From: Duganella fentianensis | GTDB taxonomy: Bacteria; Pseudomonadota; Gammaproteobacteria; Burkholderiales; Burkholderiaceae_D | Direction: 5' to 3' | Assembly (NCBI RefSeq): GCF_009857835.1 | Contig: NZ_WWCL01000003.1 | Coordinates: forward strand, 1-64,000 | DNA length: 64,000 bases | Shown here: positions 18,312 to 27,263 of the stretch, in pieces | How the letters are laid out: every line of letters starts with the position of its first letter | Numbering within the stretch: position 1 is the first letter of the stretch | The notes under the pieces: generated by a model | Databases searched by the model: none | Seen by the model: the letters and a program-made list of their open reading frames with translations, nothing else | Told to the model about the DNA's origin: nothing | Program-made: the position numbers and the translations under genes

Positions 18312-19298
18312 ATGACCGACAGCACCATCGCGACACCGGCCGCCGCCAGCGGCCACGCCCATTTGTCTACCCGCATCCTGGCGCTGGCCAGCATGGGGCT
18401 GATGGTGCTCGATCACGAGCTGCGTGTCGTCGTATGGAACCAGTGGCTGGCCAGCCACGCCGGCCTGTCGGCCAGCCGGGTGCTGGGCCGGCCGCTGTTT
18501 GAAGTCTTCCCGGAACTGGCCGGCCAGCGGCTGGAACAGCTGGTACAGAGCGCCATGCAGAGCAAGCTGCCGCAACGGCTGTCGCCGGCCAGCCAGCGCG
18601 CCCCCTTCCCCCTGTATGCCAGCGGCACCTGGGGCGGCGAGCGCATCGAACAGGCGGTGGCCGTCACGCCTTTCACGGAAGGCAAGCAGCACTACTGCCT
18701 GATCGAAGTGGCCGATATCAGCATCACGGTGGACAAGGAAAAGCAGTTGCGCGGACAGGCCGAAGCCTTGCGCGCGCAATCCTATGTGGACGGGCTGACG
18801 GGCATCGCCAACCGGCGCCACTTCGACGTGGCGCTGGACCGCGAACTGCGCCGCGCCCAGCGCAACAGCGGCCAGCTCTCGCTGCTGCTGATGGATATCG
18901 ATTCCTTCAAAGCCTATAACGACCACTTCGGCCACCAGCAGGGCGATGCCTGCCTGACGGCCGTGGCGGAGGCCTTTGCCGGCATGCTGCAGCGCCCGGC
19001 CGATCTGGCCGCCCGTTACGGTGGCGAAGAATTTGCCGCCGTGCTGCCCGATACCAGTGCCGAGCAGGCGGCCCAGCACGCGGAAGCCATCCGTGCCCGC
19101 GTGGCCAGCCTGCAGCTGCCGCATGCACCGGCCGCCACCCGCCCCTACGTCACCCTCAGCATAGGCGTGGCCAGCTTTCACCGCGAGCATCTGAGCGATG
19201 CGGCCAGCCTGCTGGCAGCCGCCGACAGCTGTCTGTATCAGGCCAAACGCAATGGCCGCGACCGCGTGGAACTGCACAGTCTGACACCGGCAGCATAA
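18312..19298 (+). CDS. PAS-GGDEF diguanylate cyclase
   Basis: A 328-residue protein starting MTDST behind an AGGAAG site at 18300. A PAS-like domain (about 20-140, VLDHELRVVVWNQWL) precedes a GGDEF domain with an intact GGEEF at 237-241 and an RPAD inhibitory site five residues upstream. It should make c-di-GMP from GTP and be feedback-inhibited. It follows the receiver-GGDEF-EAL gene by 36 bases and forms a likely make-and-break pair with it. No membrane segments were seen. Confidence 0.87.
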   Translation: MTDSTIATPAAASGHAHLSTRILALASMGLMVLDHELRVVVWNQWLASHAGLSASRVLGRPLFEVFPELAGQRLEQLVQSAMQSKLPQRLSPASQRAPFPLYASGTWGGERIEQAVAVTPFTEGKQHYCLIEVADISITVDKEKQLRGQAEALRAQSYVDGLTGIANRRHFDVALDRELRRAQRNSGQLSLLLMDIDSFKAYNDHFGHQQGDACLTAVAEAFAGMLQRPADLAARYGGEEFAAVLPDTSAEQAAQHAEAIRARVASLQLPHAPAATRPYVTLSIGVASFHREHLSDAASLLAAADSCLYQAKRNGRDRVELHSLTPAA

Positions 19299-19361
19299 AA
19301 TTGCGCACGGCCGGGCCGGACGCTGCTACCATGTCGAAATGCCAACTCTGCACACCCCCGC

Positions 19362-20426
19362 GTGAACGCCCGTTCTGCCAGTCCCGAGCGCGACTACTGG
19401 TTCTGCCAGCTTACAGGCTGGGGCGTACTGGGTCTGTTCAGCATCCTGTCCTCTTCGCTGGGCGACTGGCAAAGCACCGTGCGCATGAGCGCGGCCAAAC
19501 TGATCTGCATCGTAGCCGGGCTGGGCCTGTCCCATCTGTGGCGCCGCCACCTGCAGCGGCAGGGCTGGCTGGAACGCCGCCAGCGCCTGCCGCTGGCCTC
19601 GCTGATGGCCGGCGTGGCCGTGCTGACGCTGGTGCAGACGGCGCTGCTGCTGTGCACCGACCTGGTCTTCAATCACGGCGCCATCTTTCAGGATAGCCGC
19701 GCCGATATCGCCTTCAATCTGTTCATCTTGCTGCTGCTGTGGTTCGTACTGTTTTCCATCTGGACCTTGTGCTATGCGGTGGCGCTGGCACGCCGGCGCG
19801 CCAGCCGCTTCGAACTGGAAAAGCTGCAGCTGGGCGTCAGCGTCAAGGACGCGGAATTGCGTGCCCTGCAAGCCCAGATCAATCCCCATTTTTTCTTCAA
19901 TTGCCTCAACAGCATACGGGCGCTGGCCTATCAGGATGCCGACGCCTGCGCGCGTGCCATCAACGCTCTGGCCAGCATGATGCGCCACAATCTGCAAACC
20001 CACCATACGGCGCTGGTGCCGCTGGCCGAGGAACTGCAGGCGGTCCAGGCGTATCTGGCCATGGAGCAGTTGCGCTTTGACGAAAGGCTGGTCTTCAGCG
20101 TGCAGATCGAAGACGGCGTGGGCAGCACGCGCCTGCCGCCACTGGTCTTGCAGACGCTGGTGGAAAACGCCATCCGTTATGGCGTCGAACGCAGCAGCGG
20201 CCCCTGCCAGATCACGCTGCAGGCACAGCGCCGTGCCGGGACCGTGGAAATCTGCGTTGCCAATCAGGGCCAGCTGGCCGAGCACAGCCCGTCAACCCGG
20301 CTGGGGCTGGCCAATGCGCGCCAGCGGCTGGCACTGCAATGCGGCCCCGGTGCCAGCTGCACGCTGACGGCGGCTGACGGCTGGGTCTATGCCACCATCG
20401 TTCTGCCGGAGCAAGCAGCATGCTGA
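19362..20426 (+). CDS. LytS/YehU-type sensor histidine kinase
   Basis: A 354-residue kinase beginning at a GTG. Four hydrophobic segments (about residues 14-140) are followed by a His-kinase domain with H176 in the NPHFFFN motif and an HATPase-like C-terminus (NAIRYGVER, then RLGLANARQRL). This is the non-canonical LytS class. The alternate start is uncertain because no good ribosome site is visible. Its end overlaps the LytTR regulator gene by seven bases. Confidence 0.86.
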   Translation: MNARSASPERDYWFCQLTGWGVLGLFSILSSSLGDWQSTVRMSAAKLICIVAGLGLSHLWRRHLQRQGWLERRQRLPLASLMAGVAVLTLVQTALLLCTDLVFNHGAIFQDSRADIAFNLFILLLLWFVLFSIWTLCYAVALARRRASRFELEKLQLGVSVKDAELRALQAQINPHFFFNCLNSIRALAYQDADACARAINALASMMRHNLQTHHTALVPLAEELQAVQAYLAMEQLRFDERLVFSVQIEDGVGSTRLPPLVLQTLVENAIRYGVERSSGPCQITLQAQRRAGTVEICVANQGQLAEHSPSTRLGLANARQRLALQCGPGASCTLTAADGWVYATIVLPEQAAC

Positions 20427-21124
20427 GAGTCGTACTGATCGATGATGAAAGGCTGGCGCGCGACGAAATGCGGCGTCTGCTGGGGCGCAGCCGGATCGCC
20501 TGCCACATCGTGGCGGAAGCGGCCAGTGTCGCGCAGGGTGTGCAAGCCATCGCCAGCCATGCGCCCGATCTGGTCCTGCTCGATATTCAGCTACCCGATG
20601 GCAGCGGCTTCGATCTGCTGGCCGCACTCGAGCGCGTGCCCGCCGTGATCTTCACCAGCGCCTACGACCACTATGCCCTGCGTGCCTTTGCCGTCAATGC
20701 GCTCGATTATCTGCTCAAGCCCATCGAACCGGAGCGGCTAGAACAGGCGCTACAAAAAGCCGCACCGGCAACGCCGGCGGCCGGCATCACCGCCAGTCAG
20801 GACAAAGTCTTTCTACAGGATGGAGAGCGCTGCTGGTTCGTCGCGCTGGAGCAGATCATGCTGTTCGAATCGGAAGGCAATTACACGCGGGTGTATTTCG
20901 ACCAGCAGCGGCCATTGATGCTGCGCTCCCTGAGCCAGCTCGAGGCCCGCCTCGATCCGGCCCAGTTCATCCGCACCAGCCGCAGCCAGATCGTCAACCT
21001 GCGCTGCGTGGCACAGATCACGGCAGCGCCGTCCGGCGGCCTCACGCTGGTACTGCACAACCAGATGCGGGTGCAGATGTCGCGCCGCCGCAGCAGCGCG
21101 TTCAAGCAAGGCCACCGGCTCTAG
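20420..21124 (+). CDS. LytTR-family response regulator
   Basis: A 234-residue regulator: receiver with phosphoacceptor D55 (LVLLDIQLPDG), a conserved SAYDHYALRAF segment and Lys in LLKPIEP, then a LytTR DNA-binding domain (about 130-230, FESEGNYTRVYF and FIRTSRSQIVNL). It pairs with the overlapping LytS-type kinase. It is convergent with the ABC/M1-peptidase genes, which might be targets. Confidence 0.9.
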   Translation: MLRVVLIDDERLARDEMRRLLGRSRIACHIVAEAASVAQGVQAIASHAPDLVLLDIQLPDGSGFDLLAALERVPAVIFTSAYDHYALRAFAVNALDYLLKPIEPERLEQALQKAAPATPAAGITASQDKVFLQDGERCWFVALEQIMLFESEGNYTRVYFDQQRPLMLRSLSQLEARLDPAQFIRTSRSQIVNLRCVAQITAAPSGGLTLVLHNQMRVQMSRRRSSAFKQGHRL

Positions 21125-21132
21125 GACGGCAC

Positions 21133-21168
21133 GGACTGGCTTATGGGCTGGCTTATGGGCTGGCTTAA
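21133..21168. repeat. Three-copy 12-bp tandem repeat between convergent genes
   Basis: The unit GGCTGGCTTATG recurs with a 12-base period nearly three times in the 40-base gap after the LytTR gene. The last copy diverges (CTTAAG) and contains the stop codon of the minus-strand peptidase gene. No terminator hairpin is visible. Confidence 0.6.
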
Positions 21169-24100
21169 GGACCAAACTGGCGGCTGTTGTCGGCCAGATT
21201 ACGGTCTATCAGCAATTGCTCGGGATCGAGCACCACCCGCGCCGGCCGGTCGCGCGCACCGTCAAGCAGCAGCGTGACACTGGAGACACCGGCCGGCAGA
21301 TGCTGCCAGCCACGGTATAGCGACTGCCCCGCCGCACCGTACACGGCCAGTTCCAGCGGCTCGTCATAGGCTTGCGCCACTTCGCGTCCGGCGCCATCGG
21401 CCACCAGCTTATCGAGCCGCAGCTTGAGCGTCACTTCCCAGCGCCCGTCGGGGCGCTGGCGCGTGCTGGCGGCCAGCACGCGGTTATCGTACAGCACGAT
21501 GCGCTCGAACAGATCGGTCAGCAATGGCTGCTGGGCCGCTGGCGTCTGCGCCCGCAACTGCGCCAGCAGGTCGGCACTGGTGACATATGGTGCCGGCTGA
21601 TAGCGGTGTGCCGTCAGCAGACTGCGCAAAGCCTGATTGACGGCGGCCTCGCCCAGTGCGGCGCGCAGCCGGTAAAACGCCAGACTGCCTTTGCGGTACT
21701 GCAGATAGACTTGCTCATCGACCTGGGCCAGCGGTAGCTCGCCGATACGATCGGCGCTGCGGCCGCGCAGATACTCGTCCAGATCCCAGCGCAGCAGGCG
21801 CTGCACGGCAGCCTTGCCATATTGCTGCTCGGTCGTCATCAGGGCGGCATATTCGGCCAGCGATTCCGTGATCAGCGGCCCGCCCTGCATGTGCGCGGCG
21901 ATGACCTGCTCGCCCCACCAGTGGTGCGCCACTTCATGCGCCGTCACATAGAACACATGATCGACTTTGGCCGGATCGCGTACATCATTGATGAAGCCCA
22001 GCGATTCCGAGAACGGAATCGTCATGGGGAAGCTGCGTGCATAGCTCTGATACAGCGGGGTTTCCAGAATACGCAGTTCGTCATAGGGATACGGCCCGAA
22101 GTGACGGCTGTTATAGTCCAGCGCCGCGCGCGCACCGGCCAGCATGCGGTCCACATTGTAGGCATGCCGGGGGTGGTAATACACCCGTATCGGTATGCCC
22201 TGCCAGTCGGCGGAACGGACCTGCCAGCGCGCCGACTGGAACGACAGGAAGGGCAGCGTAGGACGCGACAGCTGGTAATGGAAGTAGTTACGCCCCTGCT
22301 GCTGCCACTGGCGCTTCAAGCTGCCCGGTGCCATGGCAGTCTGGTCGCCCGCTGTGGACACGATGGCGTCGAATGCGACCAGATCAGCCTGTATGCCGAG
22401 CGGCTTCAGATAATTCTCCTGCACGGCCGCGAGCTCGCTGCGGGCCGGATTGCGGTGCGGCTCGCCCAGCCCGCGCGCACGCCGCGCATTGCGGTCGTCG
22501 AGTTCGCGCGCAGTCTGATAGCCCAGCTGGGGGAAGAACTCGTCGAACGTGAACAGCGTGCCATTGTCATTGATGGGCACAGGCCGGCCGCTGTTGCTGA
22601 AGCCGGGATGCTCGATGCTGAGCCTGAAGTCCAGAGCCAGCTGGGCGCCCGGCGCCAGCGGCTGGGCCAGACGCAGCAGCAAGACCCCGTGGCGTTGATC
22701 GTCGCGCAGCACCGTATGGGGTGGCAGGTTGAGGAACTCGGTGCGCACGCGCGACACCGTACCGCCTTCGGCCCCGCTGCTGCGTTGTAGCTGCAAGCTG
22801 TCCAGCGCCGTGCTGCCCTTGTTCTGCAACAGGTAATGGCCGCGGATCTCGGCCCGCTGCTGCTGCGGGTACAAGTCCACCTGGGCTTGCACGCTGACTA
22901 GCCGCGGCTGGGAAACCGCCAGCGTGCTGCGCCAGGTCTTTTCATAATCGGCGCGCAAGTCCAGCCGCTGGGCCGGAGTCAGATAAAGATTGAGCACACT
23001 GGTGTTGTAATAGATCCAGCCGCCGCAAGCCGCCCAGGCTCCCAGACTGAGCAGCAGCGCCGCGCCGCGACCACCGCGCAAAGCGCCGGCCGGTGCCAGC
23101 GCCAGCCGCCAGCGCTGATGCCAGCGCGGCATCTGGCCACGCGGCCAGAACGCCTGGGCCAGCATCAGCAGGGCACCCGCAAACAGCGTCCAGTACAGGG
23201 CAAACCAGGCCCAGCCTTTGAGGTAATGGCCATAGCCATTCATGTCCGAATACAGCAGCGTGGGCAAGGCGGCATAGCTGTACAGATGGTTGTCCATACC
23301 CAGCCCCTGCAGCAGGCGCTCGGACAGCAGCAGCACCACACCCAGCGCATAGCCCAGATATTTATGCCCGGCCAGCACCTGCAAGGCCAGCAGGGCCAGC
23401 GCCATCAGGCCATACCAGCTCGCAGCCAGCAAGCTGCCCTGCAAGTACAGGCCCGGCTGGTAGTCCACCCCGCCCTGCACCAGCTGGATCAGCATGGCGA
23501 CGGGCACGCCGGCCGCCGTGAACAGCACCACCAGCGCCAGCAGGGCGCCGCACCTGGCCAGCATAGGCACCCAGTCTGCCACCGGCATGGCATCGGTCAG
23601 ACCATCGATACGGGCCTGCCTATCCTTGTACACCAGCTCGCCGCTATAGAACAGCAGCACCAGCCCCAGCACAAAATTCAGGCCTCCATCGAGTTCCTGC
23701 AGCATCAAGCGCGTCAGCGGATAGGGCGTGCTGTCTAGGCGCGTGCCGCCCACCAGATAGTTGACCAGGAAGTTGACTAGTCCCAGCAGCAGCATGATCA
23801 GGAAAGGCAGGCTGCGCACCATGGCGCGCACATCGAAGGCCAGCATGTTCCAGCATTGCAGCCACGGCGTGGCCGCTGCCAGCCGCGGCGCCCGGCGCAG
23901 CCAGGGTGCAGGAGCAGGCGAGGCGGGGACCGGCGCAGCGGCGGGCTGGCGGCGCAGCCGGCTGGCCAGACGGCCGCTCCAGCGCTGCCGCGCAGTGCCG
24001 GCGCGTAGCGGCTGGAAGCGCCAGACGGTGAGCGCCAGCATGGCCAGCGCTGCCAGCGTCCACAGCACGCGGTTGGCCAGCAAGGCGCCCGTCAGCTGCG

Positions 24101-24797
24101 GCAGGCGCTGATTGATTTCCGTGCTGGTGTAGTAGCGCGTCGCCTGCGCCAGCGCGCGCAGGGCAAACGGGTCCAGCAAGGCGCTCAGCAGCAGGCCATC
24201 CTGGCGCTGGGCCAGCAGGCCGGCCGCCGACCACAGGACCATAAAGGCCAGCACACCCACATACACCATCAGCAGCGAACGGGTCAGGGTGGCGAGCAGC
24301 ATCAGCAAGGCGGTCACGAACAGCAGATTGGGCAGCAGCAGCACGCCCAGACTCCACGCATACGGCCACAGCGTCAGCGGCCCCAGCCGCTCCGGATCAG
24401 CGCCGCCCAGCGCACTGGCAGCCAGCATGCTCAGGGTCACCAGCACGAACACCAGCAGGCAGCACAGCCAGCCGGCCAGAAAGCGCCCCAGCAGATAGGC
24501 GCTCTTGCGCATAGGGGTGGTGTACAGCAGGTCGGCCATGCCGCTCTCCGTATCACGCAGCACGCTGCCGGCGATCAGCATGGTGACGAGGAACAGCGCC
24601 AGCACGCTGAGGATGGCCAGCTGGTTGGCGATGATGACGGGGGCATTCAGATAGGCATTGCCGGCCGAACCGCCTATGCGGATGGCATCGCTGCTGGCAG
24701 AGAACCAGCCCAGCAGCATCAGGGCCAGCGTCACCATCCACAGCAAAGGCTGGCGCAACTGGTAGCGCACATCGAAACGGAAAAATTCACTCCACAT
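21165..24797 (-). CDS. ABC transporter permease fused to M1-family aminopeptidase
   Basis: A 1210-residue fusion. The N-terminal ~590 residues hold two ABC-2-like permease modules with about twelve membrane segments. The C-terminal ~600 residues are a periplasmic or extracytoplasmic M1 gluzincin peptidase: zinc motif H954-E-x-x-H958 (HEVAHHWWGEQ), third ligand Glu about 20 residues later in LITESLAEYAALM, and a later LQYRKGSLAFYRLR segment. This architecture is a known family in Proteobacteria and Bacteroidetes, with unknown substrate. It lies ten bases after its ATPase and the two form one operon. Confidence 0.85.
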   Translation of the reverse strand: MWSEFFRFDVRYQLRQPLLWMVTLALMLLGWFSASSDAIRIGGSAGNAYLNAPVIIANQLAILSVLALFLVTMLIAGSVLRDTESGMADLLYTTPMRKSAYLLGRFLAGWLCCLLVFVLVTLSMLAASALGGADPERLGPLTLWPYAWSLGVLLLPNLLFVTALLMLLATLTRSLLMVYVGVLAFMVLWSAAGLLAQRQDGLLLSALLDPFALRALAQATRYYTSTEINQRLPQLTGALLANRVLWTLAALAMLALTVWRFQPLRAGTARQRWSGRLASRLRRQPAAAPVPASPAPAPWLRRAPRLAAATPWLQCWNMLAFDVRAMVRSLPFLIMLLLGLVNFLVNYLVGGTRLDSTPYPLTRLMLQELDGGLNFVLGLVLLFYSGELVYKDRQARIDGLTDAMPVADWVPMLARCGALLALVVLFTAAGVPVAMLIQLVQGGVDYQPGLYLQGSLLAASWYGLMALALLALQVLAGHKYLGYALGVVLLLSERLLQGLGMDNHLYSYAALPTLLYSDMNGYGHYLKGWAWFALYWTLFAGALLMLAQAFWPRGQMPRWHQRWRLALAPAGALRGGRGAALLLSLGAWAACGGWIYYNTSVLNLYLTPAQRLDLRADYEKTWRSTLAVSQPRLVSVQAQVDLYPQQQRAEIRGHYLLQNKGSTALDSLQLQRSSGAEGGTVSRVRTEFLNLPPHTVLRDDQRHGVLLLRLAQPLAPGAQLALDFRLSIEHPGFSNSGRPVPINDNGTLFTFDEFFPQLGYQTARELDDRNARRARGLGEPHRNPARSELAAVQENYLKPLGIQADLVAFDAIVSTAGDQTAMAPGSLKRQWQQQGRNYFHYQLSRPTLPFLSFQSARWQVRSADWQGIPIRVYYHPRHAYNVDRMLAGARAALDYNSRHFGPYPYDELRILETPLYQSYARSFPMTIPFSESLGFINDVRDPAKVDHVFYVTAHEVAHHWWGEQVIAAHMQGGPLITESLAEYAALMTTEQQYGKAAVQRLLRWDLDEYLRGRSADRIGELPLAQVDEQVYLQYRKGSLAFYRLRAALGEAAVNQALRSLLTAHRYQPAPYVTSADLLAQLRAQTPAAQQPLLTDLFERIVLYDNRVLAASTRQRPDGRWEVTLKLRLDKLVADGAGREVAQAYDEPLELAVYGAAGQSLYRGWQHLPAGVSSVTLLLDGARDRPARVVLDPEQLLIDRNLADNSRQFGP

Positions 24798-24807
24798 GAC
24801 GCTCTCC

Positions 24808-25677
24808 TCAGGCAGCGCTGCGCAGCGTCAGGAAGTACATATCTTCCAGACTGGGCGCACTGGGGACAAAGCCATCGCCGGGCGCTTCGGCCGCATGTAC
24901 GCGGATCAGCGGCTGGCCGCCCTGCAAGCGGGTGGACAGCACCGTATAGCGCTGCTGGTAAGCGTCCAGCATAGTGGCGCTGACGCTGCGCTGCCAGATC
25001 GATGCCTGCAAGGTGGCGATGGCATCCTGCGGGGCGCCGCTGGCCACCACCCGGCCGGCCGCGATGATGGCCATGCGCGCACACAGATCGGTAACGTCGG
25101 CCACGATATGGGTGGACAGTATCACCACCACCTGCTCGCCTATGCGCGCCAGCAGATTGAGGAAGCGGTTGCGTTCATCGGGATCCAGCCCCGCCGTCGG
25201 TTCGTCGACGATCACCAGCCGCGGCGCGCCCAGCAGCGCCTGCGCTATGCCGAAGCGCTGCCGCATGCCGCCCGAATACGTGTGCACGGCACGCCGCCGC
25301 GCCTCCCACAGATTGGTCTGCTGCAACAGGGCTTCCACCATCTCGCGCCGCTCGCCACGGGCCGTAATCCCTTTCAGCACGGCGAAGTGGTTCAGCAGTT
25401 CCAGTGCCGATACCTTGGGATAGACGCCGAAGTCCTGCGGCAGATAACCCAGCTGGCGGCGCAACACCTGCGGCTGTGCCAGCACATCGATGCCATCCAG
25501 ATGGATGCTGCCGCTATCGGGGCGCTGCAGGGTGGCGATGGTACGCATCAGCGACGATTTGCCGGCGCCATTCGGCCCTAGCAGGCCAAATAGTCCGGTA
25601 GGTATCTCCAGCGATATATCGCGGGTGGCGTGTACGCCATTGGCATAGGTTTTATGCAGGTTGCGCAGGGACAGCAT
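24808..25677 (-). CDS. ABC transporter ATP-binding protein
   Basis: A 289-residue ATPase: Walker A GPNGAGKSS near residue 36, a YSGGMRQR signature, Walker B LVIVDEPTAGLDP and switch His in STHIVAD. The C-terminal ~80 residues are an extra domain. It resembles CcmA/NatA-type ATPases and energises the permease/peptidase fusion encoded next. The symbol is left blank because the cargo is unknown. Confidence 0.88.
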   Translation of the reverse strand: MLSLRNLHKTYANGVHATRDISLEIPTGLFGLLGPNGAGKSSLMRTIATLQRPDSGSIHLDGIDVLAQPQVLRRQLGYLPQDFGVYPKVSALELLNHFAVLKGITARGERREMVEALLQQTNLWEARRRAVHTYSGGMRQRFGIAQALLGAPRLVIVDEPTAGLDPDERNRFLNLLARIGEQVVVILSTHIVADVTDLCARMAIIAAGRVVASGAPQDAIATLQASIWQRSVSATMLDAYQQRYTVLSTRLQGGQPLIRVHAAEAPGDGFVPSAPSLEDMYFLTLRSAA

Positions 25678-25776
25678 CGGCTTCTTCCTCGGGATATGGA
25701 CAAGTCGCGAGGGTAGCGCCGCAGGGCTGCGCGTAGGCGCGTCAGCGGACGAACGGCAGACAGCCGTGATGAACGG

Positions 25777-25804
25777 CGCTGGCGCCGGACGAACGGCGCC
25801 AGCG
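25777..25804 (-). terminator. Perfect GC-rich hairpin after mnmE
   Basis: CGCTGGCGCC and GGCGCCAGCG form a perfect 10-bp stem with an 8-base loop, eight bases beyond the mnmE stop. There is no T run, so it may be a 3' RNA end structure more than a strict intrinsic terminator. Confidence 0.45.
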
Positions 25805-25811
25805 GGTAGCC

Positions 25812-27191
25812 TTATTTACCGATGCAGAAGCGGCTGAAGATCACGCCCAGCAGATCGTCGGACGAGAATTCGCCCGTAATGCTGGACAGCTGGGCCTGGG
25901 CCAGCCGCAGTTCTTCCGCGAACAGGTCGAGCGACTGGTCGTTCTGGGCCGCGTGTTCACCGGCGCGCGCCAGATGGGCACCGGCATTTTTCAGCGCGAT
26001 CAGATGACGTTCGCGCGCCAGATACAGCGATTCGCCCGTCTGCTGCCAGCCGGCGATGCGCAGCAGTTCCGCGCGCAGCAGGTCGATACCAAGATTTTCA
26101 TGGGCCGACAGATAGACGTGCACGGCATCGGCCATCTCATCAACGGAAGGCTTGTGGCCAGACAGGTCGATCTTGTTCCACACGCGCAGCACGGGCACCT
26201 CGGGCGGGAAAGCCGCCATGATGTTTTCATCGGCCCGGGTCGGGCCCTGATCGGCATCGAGCAGATGCAGGATCACATCGGCCTTGCCCACTTCGGCCCA
26301 GGTGCGTTCGATGCCGATGCGTTCCACCACGTCGATGCTGTCATCCACCGTGCGGATACCGGCCGTATCGATGATGTTGAGGGGGATGCCTTCGATCTGT
26401 ATGGTTTCCGTGACCTTGTCGCGGGTAGTCCCGGCGATCGGCGTGACAATCGCCACATCATTGCCGGCCAGTGCATTGAGCAGCGAAGACTTGCCCACGT
26501 TGGGCTGGCCCACCAGCACCACGTTCAGGCCCTCGCGCAGCAGCGCGCCTTGCGCGGCCTGACGGAACACTTGATCGAGCGACTCCACGATGGCCTTGAG
26601 CTGGCCGCGCGCATCGGATTTTTCCAGAAAATCGATTTCTTCTTCGGGGAAGTCCAGCGTGGCTTCCACCAGCATGCGCAAGCCCGTCACGCCATCCACC
26701 AGCGCATTCACGGTCTTCGAGAAGGCACCGGACAGCGACTGCGAAGCCGACTTGGCCGCCGCTTCCGTCGACGCATCGATCAGATCGGCCACCGCTTCGG
26801 CCTGGGCCAGATCGAGCTTGTCGTTGAGGTAGGCGCGGCGGGTGAATTCGCCCGGCTCGGCCAGCCGCAAGCCCAGCTCGGCGCCCGCTTCCAGCACCCG
26901 TGCCAGCAGCAGCTGCAGCACGATGGGGCCACCGTGGCCCTGCAGTTCCAGCACATCCTCGCCCGTGTAGGAATGCGGTCCGGGGAAGAAGATGGCGATG
27001 CCCTGATCGATGATGCTGCCATCGGCCTGACGGAAGGGCAGATAGCTGGCGTGGCGCGGCTGCAGTTGGGTAGTGCCGAACAGCGCTGTCACCAGCCCTT
27101 GCAGGTTTTTGCCGGAAGCGCGCACCACACCGATGCCGCCGCGTCCGGGGGCGGTGGCAATCGCGGCGATAGGGGAAGTATCGATATTCAT
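25812..27191 (-). CDS. mnmE: tRNA modification GTPase MnmE
   Basis: A 459-residue GTPase that with MnmG installs the 5-carboxymethylaminomethyl group on wobble U34 of certain tRNAs. The N-terminal folate-binding domain begins [18 protein letters not shown]. The G domain (about 220-375) has G1 [10 protein letters not shown]3 DTAGIR and G4 NKID. The C-terminal CIGK motif with its catalytic cysteine ends the protein. Start at MNIDTSP; an upstream in-frame start adds an unlikely hydrophobic stretch. It follows yidC, as in many Proteobacteria, but a terminator separates them. Confidence 0.96.
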   Translation of the reverse strand: MNIDTSPIAAIATAPGRGGIGVVRASGKNLQGLVTALFGTTQLQPRHASYLPFRQADGSIIDQGIAIFFPGPHSYTGEDVLELQGHGGPIVLQLLLARVLEAGAELGLRLAEPGEFTRRAYLNDKLDLAQAEAVADLIDASTEAAAKSASQSLSGAFSKTVNALVDGVTGLRMLVEATLDFPEEEIDFLEKSDARGQLKAIVESLDQVFRQAAQGALLREGLNVVLVGQPNVGKSSLLNALAGNDVAIVTPIAGTTRDKVTETIQIEGIPLNIIDTAGIRTVDDSIDVVERIGIERTWAEVGKADVILHLLDADQGPTRADENIMAAFPPEVPVLRVWNKIDLSGHKPSVDEMADAVHVYLSAHENLGIDLLRAELLRIAGWQQTGESLYLARERHLIALKNAGAHLARAGEHAAQNDQSLDLFAEELRLAQAQLSSITGEFSSDDLLGVIFSRFCIGK

Positions 27192-27210
27192 GATGGGATT
27201 GTAACCAAGT

Positions 27211-27241
27211 AAAAAAAAGCCCGCGATCAACACGGGCTTTT
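27211..27241 (-). terminator. Intrinsic terminator after yidC
   Basis: On the minus strand AAAAGCCCG and CGGGCTTTT pair around a short loop and a run of eight T follows. It ends the rpmH-rnpA-yidD-yidC transcript upstream of mnmE. Confidence 0.8.
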
Positions 27242-27263
27242 GTGCAACAAACTTCGGTGCGGT

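Noticed and set aside
19326-20285. Minus-strand open frame opposite the LytS-type kinase
   Set aside because: The plus-strand kinase has NPHFFFN and HATPase motifs and overlaps its partner regulator gene.
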